Made by a program: the position numbers and the translations under genes. A DNA stretch of 64,000 bases from Lates calcarifer (lineage: Eukaryota; Chordata; Actinopteri; Centropomidae). The DNA lies in assembly GCF_001640805.2 (NCBI RefSeq), contig NC_066847.1, positions 25,535,504-25,599,503 of the forward strand, in the 5' to 3' direction. Shown here one piece after another: positions 34,948 to 46,640 of this stretch; the stretch's first letter is position 1; the number at the start of each line of letters is the position of its first letter. The notes beneath the pieces were generated by a model, which saw only the letters and a list, made by a program, of their open reading frames with translations, made no database searches and was not told where the DNA came from.

Positions 34948-36983
34948 CTTCAGATGCTGTAGTCTCTTGTGGATGGTAAAACAATAATTATTAAAAGGGA
35001 AGCTGAATTGATGGATCCCATTAAAGCTAACACAAAGTCTCCAGAGGCCTAGCAGCACAAACAGTCCAAAGTCAATAGTGTGATTCCCCAGGTATCCCTG
35101 ACCAGGACCCAGTTTAAAGAGACATCAATCTGAGATGTCAGTTCCCAGCTAATGAAGCTACAGCAGATCAATATTCAAGATACTACTACTACCTTAAATG
35201 AAGTACTAATGCTTGTAGAGATCTCACTGTATGGGTTTCCCGCTGAGAATTTTTGTCTTATCTAGGTAGAGTCATGTCACAATATGACTGTATGGTTTAA
35301 TTCCCATTTAACTATAAAATCCGGCTAAATTTAACATTTATGTTATGTTTAAAAAATAAATTCACTGACTGCAGGAGAGCACAAGCCTCTCTATCCCACT
35401 GATTCACAGTAGTGTGAAACATATAAGAATTAACAATGATCTGTCCTGGTATGGGTCATATTTTGTGAATTACTCATCCATTTACCTGAAAGTCTATGAA
35501 TTTAAATCCAGCTTTTAGTTATTATTGTTGTTATTTCTGATTAAAAATCTTCATTAAAAATCTACTTTAAGAGATCTAATCCCTAATACTGTACAAGTTC
35601 ACAGTCAAGTTTATTTTGTTGGGTTGCATAATGTTAACAGTATAACAAGTGCTGCACCCTTAGGTGCATTTTGTGCATTTCTGTTTTTCCTTAACATTCT
35701 AAGAAAGACTACTACAGTCATTAAAAACATTTCTCCTCACATGTGCTACCACTTTAGGTGAAAAAAGTGATAACCAAATAAATAATGTATAACTGGCTGC
35801 CTAGTTATCCCTGTGTGACATGCACATTCTGTCCAAAAGCTCAGATTTTTTTTTCATTAAACAGTCTTATTTGAACCTTTTCTCTCATTCTTTTATTTTA
35901 TGCATCACATGTTAATGCTACTGAAAGTTTTATCATTCCCTTCCATTATCCTAATGCATGTGATATGTGAAAGCTCCTTAAATCATGTATTAGGGCATTG
36001 TGCTATGTAAAACAGAGGCATAGAGGGGGATAACAAGGGCGTTTGTCTTTGAACTCAGATAATGCTTTCAAAAGAGAGACTCAGTAGAAGTGTTTGCAGT
36101 GTGCTACTATATGATGTCAAAACCTAAGTTTTAATTTTGCTTTCATCTATTTTAGAAAGATTTATTGAATATGTATTAACCAAACACATATAAATAAGTG
36201 TGTATGCATGTGTTGTATTGTAGTTCTGGTATCTTGGCATGTGGTTTGTATCTGGCACATAACCCTGTCTCCATCCAGAGAAAAACACAGAACGGATAGG
36301 AACAACAACATTCACATTTCCCCCACAAACTGAATATTCTGCACCGAGTAACAAAACAATAAGATTAAAGCATCCACAACCTTTTTGAAATCAAATGCAT
36401 TGCACACCAAAGCATTGAAGGCAGTGTAGTGGATGTAGTGGCTCAATCATTACCAGTTAATAAGGGAGTAGGTGTGGTAGCGGATTGACTGACATCCTAA
36501 TACTGAAATAATTTCCACTTTCTCACCACCTCCCTCTCACAGGCAGGGGAATTAGTATTCACATATCAAATCACATCAAAGGCTTCCTTTAAAATGGGTA
36601 TAAAAAATCATTTAAACAGACAGTGGCGGTGATTATTCAAACTAGGTTATTTGCCAGGGTGTGTATGTAATATATGGCATTGTCGTCAAGACAACTTCAT
36701 TTCCTGCTAAATTGCTGTCTGTCACCAGAATAAGTAAATTTGCCACTGTTTTATCAGCATCATTGTGTCAAGTTAGGGGGATACATCAAACAGTCAATCT
36801 GATCAACAGGAAATGAACACACAGTGAATAATGCAATGACTGAAAGGACAGTGGATTAGTCTGTTGAATGGAAATTTCCCCCCACGTTTTTTTTAAAAAG
36901 CATAAAAAAAAGCTCTCATCTTCCACTGAAATGTTGGCTTATCATTGTGACTCTCTGACTATATTTATTACCTGTTACCTCAG

Positions 36984-37056
36984 CGGGCTGACAGATAAAT
37001 TGAAACTGCATATTGATTCTGAAACTAAACGTGCACAAACATTAAGGTTAACACAG
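36984..37056 (+). other. Exon-like segment (73 nt)
   Basis: Preceded by a moderately pyrimidine-rich run ending TTACCTCAG (AG at 36982-36983) and followed by ACACAG-GTATGA. One frame is open throughout (GLTDKLKLHIDSETKRA...) and meets a stop only in the donor itself, as real coding exons often do. The peptide is not recognised and no partner exons were found. Confidence 0.17.
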
Positions 37057-37740
37057 GTATGAATACCGCATATGAAAGGTTATTTGCAAGTGTAATGACA
37101 CAGTGACCTCAGGCAGTTTTTCTGATGCCAAAACAAGCTTTTGGCTCACATGGAGGTATAATTATATCAGATTTCATCATCTTAAAACATTTTACCATAT
37201 AAAATATTTCAACATAAAATAGAACATTAAAAAGTGGTTATTCTAATGTCTACTACAAAGACCCATTCAAATCTACAAATTTATCATCCACCAAGGTCAC
37301 GTTTATTAAAGTTGTTAAAAATGTTTTAATCTTAAAAGAATGTTGAAGCCTTTTACCATGAACCATTTCCATGTAGTTTTCCACTTTTATAGGTTTCTTG
37401 GGGCTGCCATTGAAACCTGCAAATGTGTTCTGTGGTAGTGGAAGACATATTTTATTGTATTTGAATGGAGGGTTGCCATTGTTGTTGCATAAAGTTGAAC
37501 AAGTTCATGAATGCATATTATGCTGCTACATTTTATTCATCCACCTCAGACTATGGTTTATGTCAATCTTCACTGCTATTTGTAGGAAAATTGTGATGAC
37601 GCTCAATGTTTTCAGTTGAATCTATACCTCCTACATATAATGAGCTCAGTGGGATCATTTAACCACAAGATTCCAACACGTTGAAATTTACCTTCTCTTA
37701 AACACAAGAGAGAATTGTGATACTCTCCGAAAGATTGGAC

Positions 37741-37799
37741 AAGAGAGAGAGAAGGAGGGAGAGAGAGAGACAGAGAAAGCGAAAAATAAAAAAAAAAAC
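37741..37799. repeat. GA-rich tract ending in poly-A
   Basis: GA and GGA units followed by an A-rich run. Confidence 0.92.
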
Positions 37800-38170
37800 A
37801 TAATGGAGTTTGGAGGTCTTTTGTGGAGCTGATATTGTCTCTTAGTTTGATGTTTGCCTTCAGGATAAAAAGAGCTCCTCTGGAGTAACAATATACACCA
37901 AAATAAAGAATTGAGCTTGAAAGAAAAAGGGACAACAGCAATAACGGAACAATGGTGCACAATGGCAGGTATTTAACTGCCCTAGGAGAAGAGGGATGGG
38001 TTTACGGTCATGTCTCCCAGAATAACGCCTCACAACTAAGGTCACAAGAAATGTTTCCTGGCTTTTCAAAACCTGCCCAGATTCATTATATTTTGAGGGG
38101 ATCAGGCCAGAGATTCATGAACAGTGGTTTAACCCCCCCAATTAGTCAAAGTCCCTCTGAGGCATTCTCT

Positions 38171-39600
38171 ATCTCGTGTTGATACATGAGGCTACGGTGA
38201 CAAACCTGCCCCGGGTTAGGTGATTCAACTCCAAAGTGAGTTCAAAGCACTCTTGTTAAACTTGGAACACAATACCGCACTGCCGAGGGTGTAGGTACAC
38301 CCTGAACAGGCAGCAATGGCCAGACGCTGTATTAGAACACCTGAAAACTATAGAAGGACACGGATGAGGGCATCACGTCATCGCTGTCCTCAGTGTTTAA
38401 CTGACACCAGTGACTGTATGACAACGATCAGACATGAGAGGTAAATCCTAAGCCGAAATCATGCTGCATCAGCAAGAATCATCTTTTTGACAAGTTAAAT
38501 TACTTTTTATTTGCTTTTTAACGTTATCAGGCTAATATTTGCAAAAAACGGACACTATACAATTAGAGTAGATTTATATTGCTAGCCCATGTTGCTAGTT
38601 TTTGGAGAGCGCACTGATAAACTGCCGCACCTAATACTGCACAGCTTACAATATTTAAGCCCCAAGTCATCTTCTAGCCAAAAGACATGTTTCTTCAGAC
38701 TGTTCCCACATATCTTGGATGAAATCTAGAAACAGTTCCTACTGTTAATACTCTACATTACCTAAGCTTCATGTAACACCAGGCTGCATACGCACATGGC
38801 CAAAATGGAGTTTCACTGAAACATGCTCAGGGTGTAGAGAACCATGGCTCTTGTTTCTTGGTCTTCAGCCCCACAAGTGGAACATAACATTTGTTTCATT
38901 AAAGCACAGTGCTGAGTCAACATGGTGATATCTTGTTTAAGTAATATACATTTAGCTCTTTAAGCTATAGAATCAATTGGTGTGTTCAAAATGGCAGACA
39001 GGTTTTTCATAATAGTTGTGACTGTTACACCTAAATATGGACAACTTTAGTTTTTGTAGCTAATTCATTCATGTCCAATTACTATACACCATGTAATTAG
39101 AAATACAACGCCATCAATATTTTACAATATTAACCTAAAATTGATGTTTACTTCTACAACAAGATATAATGTAATGCTTTTAAAACACAGTGAAAAGTAG
39201 TTGTATGTTGTGGTGGATGCAGGTGCTTACAGAATGGTTGACCTCAACATTGTACGTGTCCTATATCCTACCAGTTATGGCTTCCTTCAATGATGATGGC
39301 AGTCTTGTTATAACTTTAACATCATTCACAGGCCTTAACTAGATAGTATTCATTACCTAAATTGAACAGTATCTTAACCATATTGGTGGCAAATCAGAAA
39401 ACCATATGGGTCATTTGGAAGACACTGACAAACACCCTACTTCGTTGTTTGGGTATGAGGACCTTGGAGTACAGTGATGTAAACTAATATATGGCCATTT
39501 TCCCCTGATCTTTCCATTACAGAAAGATTACACTATTCCTCACCTCCAGAGGAACTGGCCCCATTCCAATCCCATTTTTTCTTTCCTCATGATTCTCTAA
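38171..39600. other. Non-coding spacer
   Basis: Positions 38180-38440 are complex, with a small palindrome at 38286-38303 and a CRE-like CACGTCATCG near 38373; the rest is plain AT-rich sequence. No gene seen. Confidence 0.6.
38286..38303. other. 8-bp inverted repeat, 2-nt loop
   Basis: AGGGTGTA (38286-38293) and TACACCCT (38296-38303) are exact reverse complements around GG. Could be a dimeric factor site or chance. Confidence 0.45.
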
Positions 39601-39620
39601 CAGAGTTGTCAGGAGACTGG

Positions 39621-39623
<3 letters not shown>

Positions 39624-39651
<28 letters not shown>
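39624..39651. repeat. Poly-T tract (T28)
   Basis: Twenty-eight consecutive T residues, 145 bp before the A-run/AT array. Confidence 0.97.
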
Positions 39652-39796
39652 GCCATTCAAAAGTGCGTTTTGGTTATCTATATCTCAAAAGCTTTCTACT
39701 CATCAGTGAGTAATTTCAGACTGTTCCAAGATGATAGGTGAGTGAATAAGAAACATTGCCTGCAGCAAATAAAGAAAGTGGTGGAAAGAGAAAATA

Positions 39797-39797
39797 G

Positions 39798-39846
<49 letters not shown>
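39797..39846. repeat. Poly-A run followed by (AT)n array
   Basis: About 15 A residues lead into an uninterrupted AT array (39812-39846), which can extrude as a cruciform. With T28 upstream, this may frame an old insertion, but no retrotransposon body is recognisable between them. Confidence 0.95.
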
Positions 39847-39849
<3 letters not shown>

Positions 39850-39939
39850 GGGGGCACAGTGAAGAATGCAAGGAAGATAAATAAGACAGATACTTTGTTT
39901 CATTGTCAGTGGCACTCCAGGGTTATTTGAAGCACTTAT

Positions 39940-40830
39940 TTATGCACTGTAAGCAGAACAATACCGGCGAGCAGAAATGATTAAATACAGACTCTTCAAG
40001 CAATAGACATCTCATTGTGGTGGGCCCTGGCTTGCCACTGGGCCAGCTTGATAAAAGCACTCTGAGCTGATAGCTGATACAATTTGCCAGCCGATTTGAA
40101 TGGGAGAGGCTGGGAGGAAGGGGCTGCGGCTCAGTTGGTCTGTCACTGACAGCCTGTATAAGCTATAATAAAATCATTAGAATGTAAATGCTTTATTGCA
40201 AAATAAGAGCCTCAAGCTAGGGTGACATTATCTGCTGCCACCCGAATGAAAGCGCCGATTAGCATTCCCTGATTCAATGATAGAAGCAACTTATCTTTAT
40301 TAAAATTTTTCAAATCGAGTCTTCATTTTTCATGATTGAGTTTTAAGCAAATGTAATATCCAGTTTGGTTTGTGTATGAAATGGGTGGAGGTGGGGAGGG
40401 AGGAGGGTGGTGGGGGGGGGGAGCAGGATGCCCCAGAAATAATTAGTGTACACATTTCTTCCCTACATGTGTTTCATAACCAACAAATTGGATTTCATAT
40501 TTGACGTGTCACTATCTAATACATTTGCATGAAAATATGGGGCTGAGTTTACAGAATAATTACTGAAAGTGTACACCTCTTTAACATGTGTCTCATAAGA
40601 ATGAAATTTGATTTGTTTGAATGTGACTATCACGGTGTTGCCAAATAATTGTTGCGGAATATGAGGGTGAGGCTCTGACTTGATTTAGATGTTCATATTC
40701 GTGACACGCACACAATTTCGGCTGAGTCTTTAAGCGGGCCATTGCTTAGTAGGCAGACAGTCAATTCTTATGCAAATAGCCTGGTACAAAGTACGGGATA
40801 TAATATGCTGTAGATCAAATGTCACACTAG
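39940..40830. promoter_or_regulatory. Enhancer-like block H (strongest candidate)
   Basis: Dense, repeat-free sequence on both sides of a G-quadruplex motif. Left half: MEIS/TGIF-type palindrome CTGTCA-C-TGACAG (40140-40152) and phrases such as TTTATTGCAAAATAAGAGCC. Right half: octamer cores at 40523-40530 and 40770-40777. No coding frame. By texture this is the best candidate for an ancient developmental enhancer in the window; conservation was not tested. Confidence 0.5.
40393..40421 (+). other. Strong G-quadruplex motif
   Basis: GGGG, GGG, GGG and G10 within 29 nt with loops of 1, 4 and 4 nt, in the middle of enhancer-like block H. Confidence 0.75.
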
Positions 40831-41324
40831 GAGTAAGAGTGTGTGTGATATAAAAATGGCTGACTTACATATTGTTCTGTAATATATGCTTCCTAATTTG
40901 ATATTCCTATTTAATCTTTTAGATGTAATTCCCACAAATGTACAGTTGCATAGGAATGCTGGTGACACCCAAGATATCCTCTGAGTTGTTTTTGACACCT
41001 TTGTGCAGTTATAATGTTTGATGGGAGTGATTATGTTGAAACATGTCAGGACTCCATACAGCTGACGTATGTATAACTGGTGTCATTCTGATTTTTTATC
41101 CCTAACACAGGCTTATCTCATTGTCCATTTGCACATTTTATTTGTTTTTAAAGTCTGTCATAGGTGTGAATTGTTGAAAGAAAAAATGTGATTTCACATA
41201 TCTTAAGGAGCAAATAAATACTGAGCTAAAATCACTTAAATGTATGATAAAATGCATATGAATAAAGAAAGAGTATAACAAAAAAAAATGCAATTTGTAA
41301 TAATCTTTCATAATTTACTACAAG
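40831..41324. other. Non-coding spacer
   Basis: AT-rich, with no recognisable repeat or motif cluster. Confidence 0.65.
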
Positions 41325-41960
41325 AGAGGGCCAATAAATTAAAGCTGCATTTGCAGCTGCAAGTCCTTGTAGGGGGGACTCTTAAGTCGTCCCGCTATTT
41401 GTCCCTGTGAACTTGAGGACAAGTCTCGGGGGTAAAGTTGCAACTCTGCCCTGCTCCCTTGGAGCCCTTTAACCATCAGCGTTGTTCTGAAGAACACCAA
41501 GACAGCCAAACGTTAACAGAGCCAACAAGATGCCTTCCAACGCTGACAAGACAATGTGTTGCTTTCAATTGCAGTCACTGTCAAGGTTTTCACACAGAAA
41601 CATCCGAGATGCGAGCTCGAGAGCGGTATTGTTAAGAGCTAGGGGTAGTCCTACACAATGCAGTTGTTATGGTGCGCCCAGAGGATTTGCAGTGGAGTTC
41701 ATGTGCCCCCTCTTATAGCAATCACCGGGTCATACATCTTGTGGAGTAAATTCAAAATCCCAGACCTCTGCCCCATTCATTGAAGACAAAAGGGGGGACA
41801 CAAATTGGTCCGAAAACACAGTGTAAAAAGAAAAGCTTACATTAAGCTCAAGGGGACTCAAGGGACCCAGACCAATCGTTGTATGCGAAGAAGAATGGTG
41901 GTGGAGCTGGGGACCGGGCACCAGTAGATAAATCACTGCCATCATGCAGATTTACTGTGT
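41325..41960. mobile_element. Possible old interspersed repeat or unusual unique block
   Basis: A compositionally distinct, more GC-rich stretch between AT-rich flanks, with phrases such as AAAGCTGCATTTGCAGCTGC (itself palindromic around TGCAGC) and GGTGCGCCCAGAGGATTTGC. These remind me of high-copy fish repeats, but I cannot name a family, find termini or see coding capacity. Small frames (41438-41718, +) are unrecognised. Confidence 0.3.
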
Positions 41961-42163
41961 TGGAGTGAAAAGATAAATGTGTAAAAGGGGTGTGTGTCAG
42001 AACCCGCGGAGCAGGGCCACACGGTAATGCTCGGTCAGTAATTGAACTTTGCTATAATTATCCTGAGGAGATAATATTAACTTATAGTCTTTGCGTGAGA
42101 AAGAAGCTGGTCCATAATTCATTTGCTGGATAGGGTGATGGTGCTGGATGGCGCTGTCTCTCG

Positions 42164-42216
<53 letters not shown>

Positions 42217-43630
42217 TTCGCTTGCATTGTGTTACTGAAATATGACGGCTCCATTTTTATCCTGTCACAATGACAACTGATGGGCTTATTTTCCTGTGGC
42301 CCCGGGGGATGATGAAATAGTAAGCAAACATTCTTTCTCAGGAGGAGAAGGGTGCTCCATCATAGTGGCTGGGGCCGCCACCACCGCTTGTGTTGTGTGG
42401 CAATAACAGGAGGTTATGGGATACAATACACTTGGCCTCCTCCTCTCAATACAGAGGGCCTAGGCAGTACACTGTCGCTTCTTCGCAGTTTTCTTTAGTG
42501 TCGCTTTTTGCAGTTCACAGTACCGCCTCCACTTCGTAAAGCGTTCTTTTGGGTGAGTTCAAAGTTCTTTCTTCAAATGTTGCGGCCTGGATTATTTCCG
42601 ATGAGTGCAATGTCATTATTTAGTGTTTGTACAGTGACAGAATCATCACTTTCATAGGCGGTAGCCTTGTGGCTTTACAAGAAGTATGCCATTCGCCACA
42701 TTTGTTTCAACAGTTTCAACATCTACATGAGTCTTTTATCACTTTTCTATTCCACAAACTCCTTGTAAATTAGCCAAGTGTCAATTTTCCATGTTAAAAT
42801 TGATGTCACGACCAAGCCCGGCTGATTTATAGAGAGGCATCTCGTAAAAATCTGACACCCAAGGGCCATTATTTACACCAAGCGGCACTCCTTCAGCCTC
42901 AGCCGCTGTATGCGAAGGTACCAGGGCAAGGTTGCGACATTTACAATAGGTCAAAATAACACCGCCATCCGACTCTCGACGTCTGACAATATCCCATTCA
43001 TCTCATTTGAATAATGAGCGATATTGATGGACATTAGCCGAGGGAATGAGGCTGCAGGCACCTGAGGGGGCTGAACGCTGTCAGCTCTTATTTTCCTGGG
43101 CCAGTTTGTTAACCAACTGTGTGAAGCGGCGGCGGCAATAACAGCGATAAGAGCATTCCTCCAGCCGCGCTGCTGCTACTCCAGAGTAAACACCATCAGA
43201 CCCTCAGTTTATCACCATGCTAACTGGATTTAGACAAAGAGCTACAACGGCAGCTTGAGCAGATATCCGATGACAACAATCAAACATTATAACAGCTCTC
43301 ATTGTGTGCACAGTCATTTCCATTATTGATATTCAAAGGCGTTATTTCGAATTATAAATACACAGCTCTAATCCTCATTACTCCATCTTTCTGTCGGTGG
43401 AATATAGCCGCCTGCTGGAACACCCACCTTGGTGTCTTGTCAAGTCACAGCCAGCGGGGGCTTTTGTCTCCTTGCTGTAAAGAGAAATGACAGTGTAATG
43501 TGATTTACAGGCAATCGCTCCAGCTCAATTAAATTAAGTCCCCAATAATCCATGATGAATGCACACCTACGCCAGTCATTAGGATTCAAAACAAAATATG
43601 GGCTTATCGTATCATGGCACCATGGAGGGA
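41961..43630. promoter_or_regulatory. Enhancer-like block I
   Basis: Apart from the TC array, a long run of complex sequence with scattered CpGs and a CpG-richer core at 43080-43190 (GGCGGCGGC, GCGCTGCTG). Contains GAATAATGAGCGATATTGATGG (about 43010), homeodomain-type TTAAT phrases and CAATTAAATTAAG (about 43525). No coding frame recognised. Function inferred. Confidence 0.4.
42171..42211. repeat. (TC)n microsatellite
   Basis: Uninterrupted TC units over 41 nt. Confidence 0.97.
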
Positions 43631-44640
43631 ACACACCCTTTAATAGATGTGCTGATTCATTTAGTCATTTATGTCACAGTGTGTAATGCGTCCAATGTCT
43701 GTTGGCTGCTAATGACTAGTGAGCTTCCCCAAATCCAGGAAAAACTGACTGGGAGGCAAACCATCAACTCACAGAACACACAGCATGTCGAAAGCAAAAT
43801 TAATTCATGGGATTTAGATCTAGAATTAAATTTATCTAGTTATTGAGAACATTTGAGCATTTTGAATGCTGTGCTGAAAATAAATAGAAACTAAAAAATA
43901 AAACTGATAAATGTAGAAAGCAAAACACTTTGGCATCTTTCTCTTTCCTTCTGGGTGAATTGTGGACAGAGCTGATTTCAAACATGGCAAAAGAAGACGC
44001 CGGGGCAGTCAGCGAACACTCGGCCACTACATTTTGATTGACAGTGTCATATTTGTAAGAGGGTTATGAACCACAAAACAAGGGTTAAAGGGAAATTGAC
44101 CCAGCAGTTGACGGGTGACTGATACATTGAGCTGGAGGTCTTTAATCTTGCTGCTGAGCTTACATGAAGCTTATATAACAAATTACAATGCCTACAGGGT
44201 AATACATCACCTGATGGATCTCCTTCTGCTTTTTATGTCTTCTCCCCTTCTCCTTTTCTGCCCATGAGAGACCTAGTAGATTCACTTGAATATAGGATAC
44301 AGGTACTGTGTTCTCTGAATATGATCACGATGGATGATGTGTCAAATGGGACTAAATTGTAAAGCAGTATTTAGAGATCTAATATTACTTTAATATAGTT
44401 ATACACACAGTTACCTGGGATTAAAACTGATTAGAGCTAGGATTAAATGGAGGATTATAAGAGTTTCTGACTGACTTTTGAAGCAAATATTAGATTTAAA
44501 AAAAAAGGTACATTTAAGTGTGTAAAGAAGGTGTACCCCATTCTACATTTAGCCCCAGCGTCTCCTGCTCTGATTTACCCAGTTTCACCTCAGACTGATA
44601 ATTTCCCTGGTCTCTGGTCTCTTTGTAGGCACTGTAAATC
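43631..44640. other. Non-coding spacer
   Basis: AT-rich. A pyrimidine-rich acceptor-like site ends at AG 44627-44628 (GGTCTCTTTGTAG) but opens into an early stop in the main frame. No gene recognised. Confidence 0.6.
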
Positions 44641-44661
44641 ACACTAGTCACATATTTTTAG

Positions 44662-45189
44662 TAGGTGACCTGTCACACTTTCAGAAATGTTTCATTACTT
44701 GCCTCAGTCCCTGTGCAGTTAAAGTGGGGGGAAAGAATTAACTATGTACGATTATCTTCTGTACCACACTTTCTATACAGCACTGCTGCTAAAAACCGGA
44801 AAATGACTGCTACAAACCTGATTCTTAAAATGTTTTGGCTGAAGTGCAAAGTGTGTGTTCTCTATTGCTTGATTCTCAACCAAAATACCAGACTGTACAT
44901 TATCCATCACTCCAGGTCCCAACACCGTCATTTCCCCTCTGAATCCCTGGCATCAGACACTGAGATATATTCTCTCGATAACAGAGACCCCGTCTGCCTT
45001 AAACCATGTCCTGGCTGCACCTGGCGAATGATAAAATGTATGACTTCTCCGATAAGCCCACAAGTAGAACAACACTGTCCAGGTGCAGATTATTGGCGAG
45101 GTAAAAAGCCCCGTCTTGGTATGCAGAAGGAGGCAGATCCTTCCGATAGCTCTGCAAAAAGGGATTCAACTTCAGCACCCCAGCTTTAG
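44662..45189 (+). other. Longest complex open frame; not recognised as a gene
   Basis: An open stretch of 175 codons between stops; the first ATG is at 44803, leaving about 128 codons. Residue composition is mixed, with no signal peptide, membrane segment or familiar motif. A frame this long is expected about once by chance in six frames of 64 kb. Its 3' part (44930-45190) is complex, motif-bearing sequence that may be open for other reasons. Confidence 0.2.
45015..45088. promoter_or_regulatory. Paired E-boxes in inverted 10-mers (ZEB/SNAI-type)
   Basis: CTGCACCTGG (45015-45024) and CCAGGTGCAG (45079-45088) are exact reverse complements, 54 nt apart, each carrying CACCTG/CAGGTG. ZEB1/ZEB2 are known to bind paired CACCT(G) sites. 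Confidence 0.4.
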
Positions 45190-46640
45190 ATGTATTCCGC
45201 TGTTCTGATCTCTTCAGACTAGTGTAAGGTCAAAGGTCATCGTAAGCGCTCACTGCACTTCAGTTCGAGATATACTGTCAGGATGTCAGGTTTTGATCAC
45301 TGTTAATGCAGTTTCCTCAAATATCACAAATGTCTGTGCACTCTTAAAGTCTGTAATAACAAAAAAGAAAAAAAAAGAGAAAAAAACTCCACACCCAGCT
45401 CACAGAGTACGGGCCTCACAGTTATTGCACCATTAAAGAGGATGGATCACACAATGTACAAGTCAGAAGTTTAACTCTACTCACGGCTCAACAAAGGTTA
45501 TAAAGTTACTTGTGGATGTAGAGGCTTCAAGTGCCACGATCCATACTCCCAAAGCATCTTTAAACAGAAGTACTGATCTCGGATCATAACCTCTCATACA
45601 GTAATTGGTGGTCCTGGTTCAGGGGCATGCAGTCAGCACTCCTATAAGCGAATAAAGCTGTCTGAAGCTGTTCTGGCAGGCTGACTAATCAGGCGTTACC
45701 CCACAGCTGATTCAAGTGCATTTTAAAGTGGATGACAGAGGCTTCTTAAGTTTCCTGGGGACAAAAACAGTCAATTTAAAGCTTTGGTTATGGCTAGTAA
45801 ATCTATAGCTGTATGTTAGCTTTAAAAATCTGTTAAATGTAGCATTTTGGGTTCAGCTCATTAAGTGAGTAAAATAGCATGTGCTAATAAAACATAAATG
45901 CTTTCCTTAATGGTCTATTAAAAGGCTCAAGTGACTGCATTTACAGCTGCCATGAATTTATCTGCACATATAGTACTTGAAAACAAAAACTCCCGACTTT
46001 TCACTAACTATCACTGTTCACTATTACTGTTTAATGCATAAAAGTCTATCAGTGTTTTGTTTTTTTGCTTTGTTTTTTTTAAACCACTGAATTCATATTT
46101 GCCTGAAATAAATCTGCCAACTATAAAAGATTAAATCTAACTTTATTCAGGACACAGAGCACATCAGATACTGTATAAAGTGACTGAAGTGATACAGAGT
46201 TTAATATAGGCGATACATGCCTAAGAACATTGATAATGCAATGTGTTAATATAATCTGACGTTTGTGCCAATTCCTAAGCATTTACAGATTTTCGCTCCC
46301 TATTTATGTGACTATTTATGTGTAAATGTGTTCACCATGTGGCTGTCTGCAGCTCTTCCTGCCTTTAAGTTCATTTAAGGATATCAAAATGTCATTAGAG
46401 CTCATGGCTCATGTGCAGTTCATGTGTGGTTAAGCTAAAAGAAATATATATGTATATATATAAAAAATTAAATTATCTAAGTCAGCTAATCATCCTGTAA
46501 CACATCAACCTGAGCAAAGCAAGATAGAGAAAATTTGTTCTGTGGCAGCCAGAATTCCCTTTGCTTGCTGCTTTCTCAAATGATGACAAGATTCAGGATC
46601 TGTATTTGAACCAGAATTAATAAGCAAATTCACAGTTGCT
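45190..46640. other. Non-coding spacer with DR1 motif
   Basis: Contains the perfect DR1 at 45227-45239, an A-rich patch (45360-45387), a T-rich run near 46058-46080 and a TATATA patch near 46446-46462. No gene seen. Confidence 0.6.
45227..45239 (+). promoter_or_regulatory. Perfect DR1 nuclear-receptor element
   Basis: AGGTCA-A-AGGTCA, the exact direct repeat spaced by one base that RXR heterodimers, HNF4 and NR2F (COUP-TF) proteins recognise. Confidence 0.55.

Larger units (their letters stand above)
33541..36860. other. Non-coding spacer
   Basis: AT-rich. Contains the TC array (34395-34429) and A18 (34930-34947). A minus-strand exon-like segment lies at 34030-34107. The 145-codon plus-strand frame at 34176-34613 spans the TC array and is not convincing as a gene. 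I see nothing else in 34950-36860. Confidence 0.65.
36861..38170. other. Non-coding spacer
   Basis: AT-rich, with an exon-like segment at 36984-37056 and a GA/A-rich tract at 37741-37799. A minus-strand frame of about 116 codons (37612-37962) crosses that tract and is a repeat artefact in part. Confidence 0.6.

Noticed and set aside
40122..40160. A-box-like GCGGCTCAGTTGG
   Set aside because: Again no B box downstream; better explained as part of the complex block.
45160..45185. RE1/NRSF-like TTCAGCACC half-site
   Set aside because: The right half of the motif is missing; half-sites are common.
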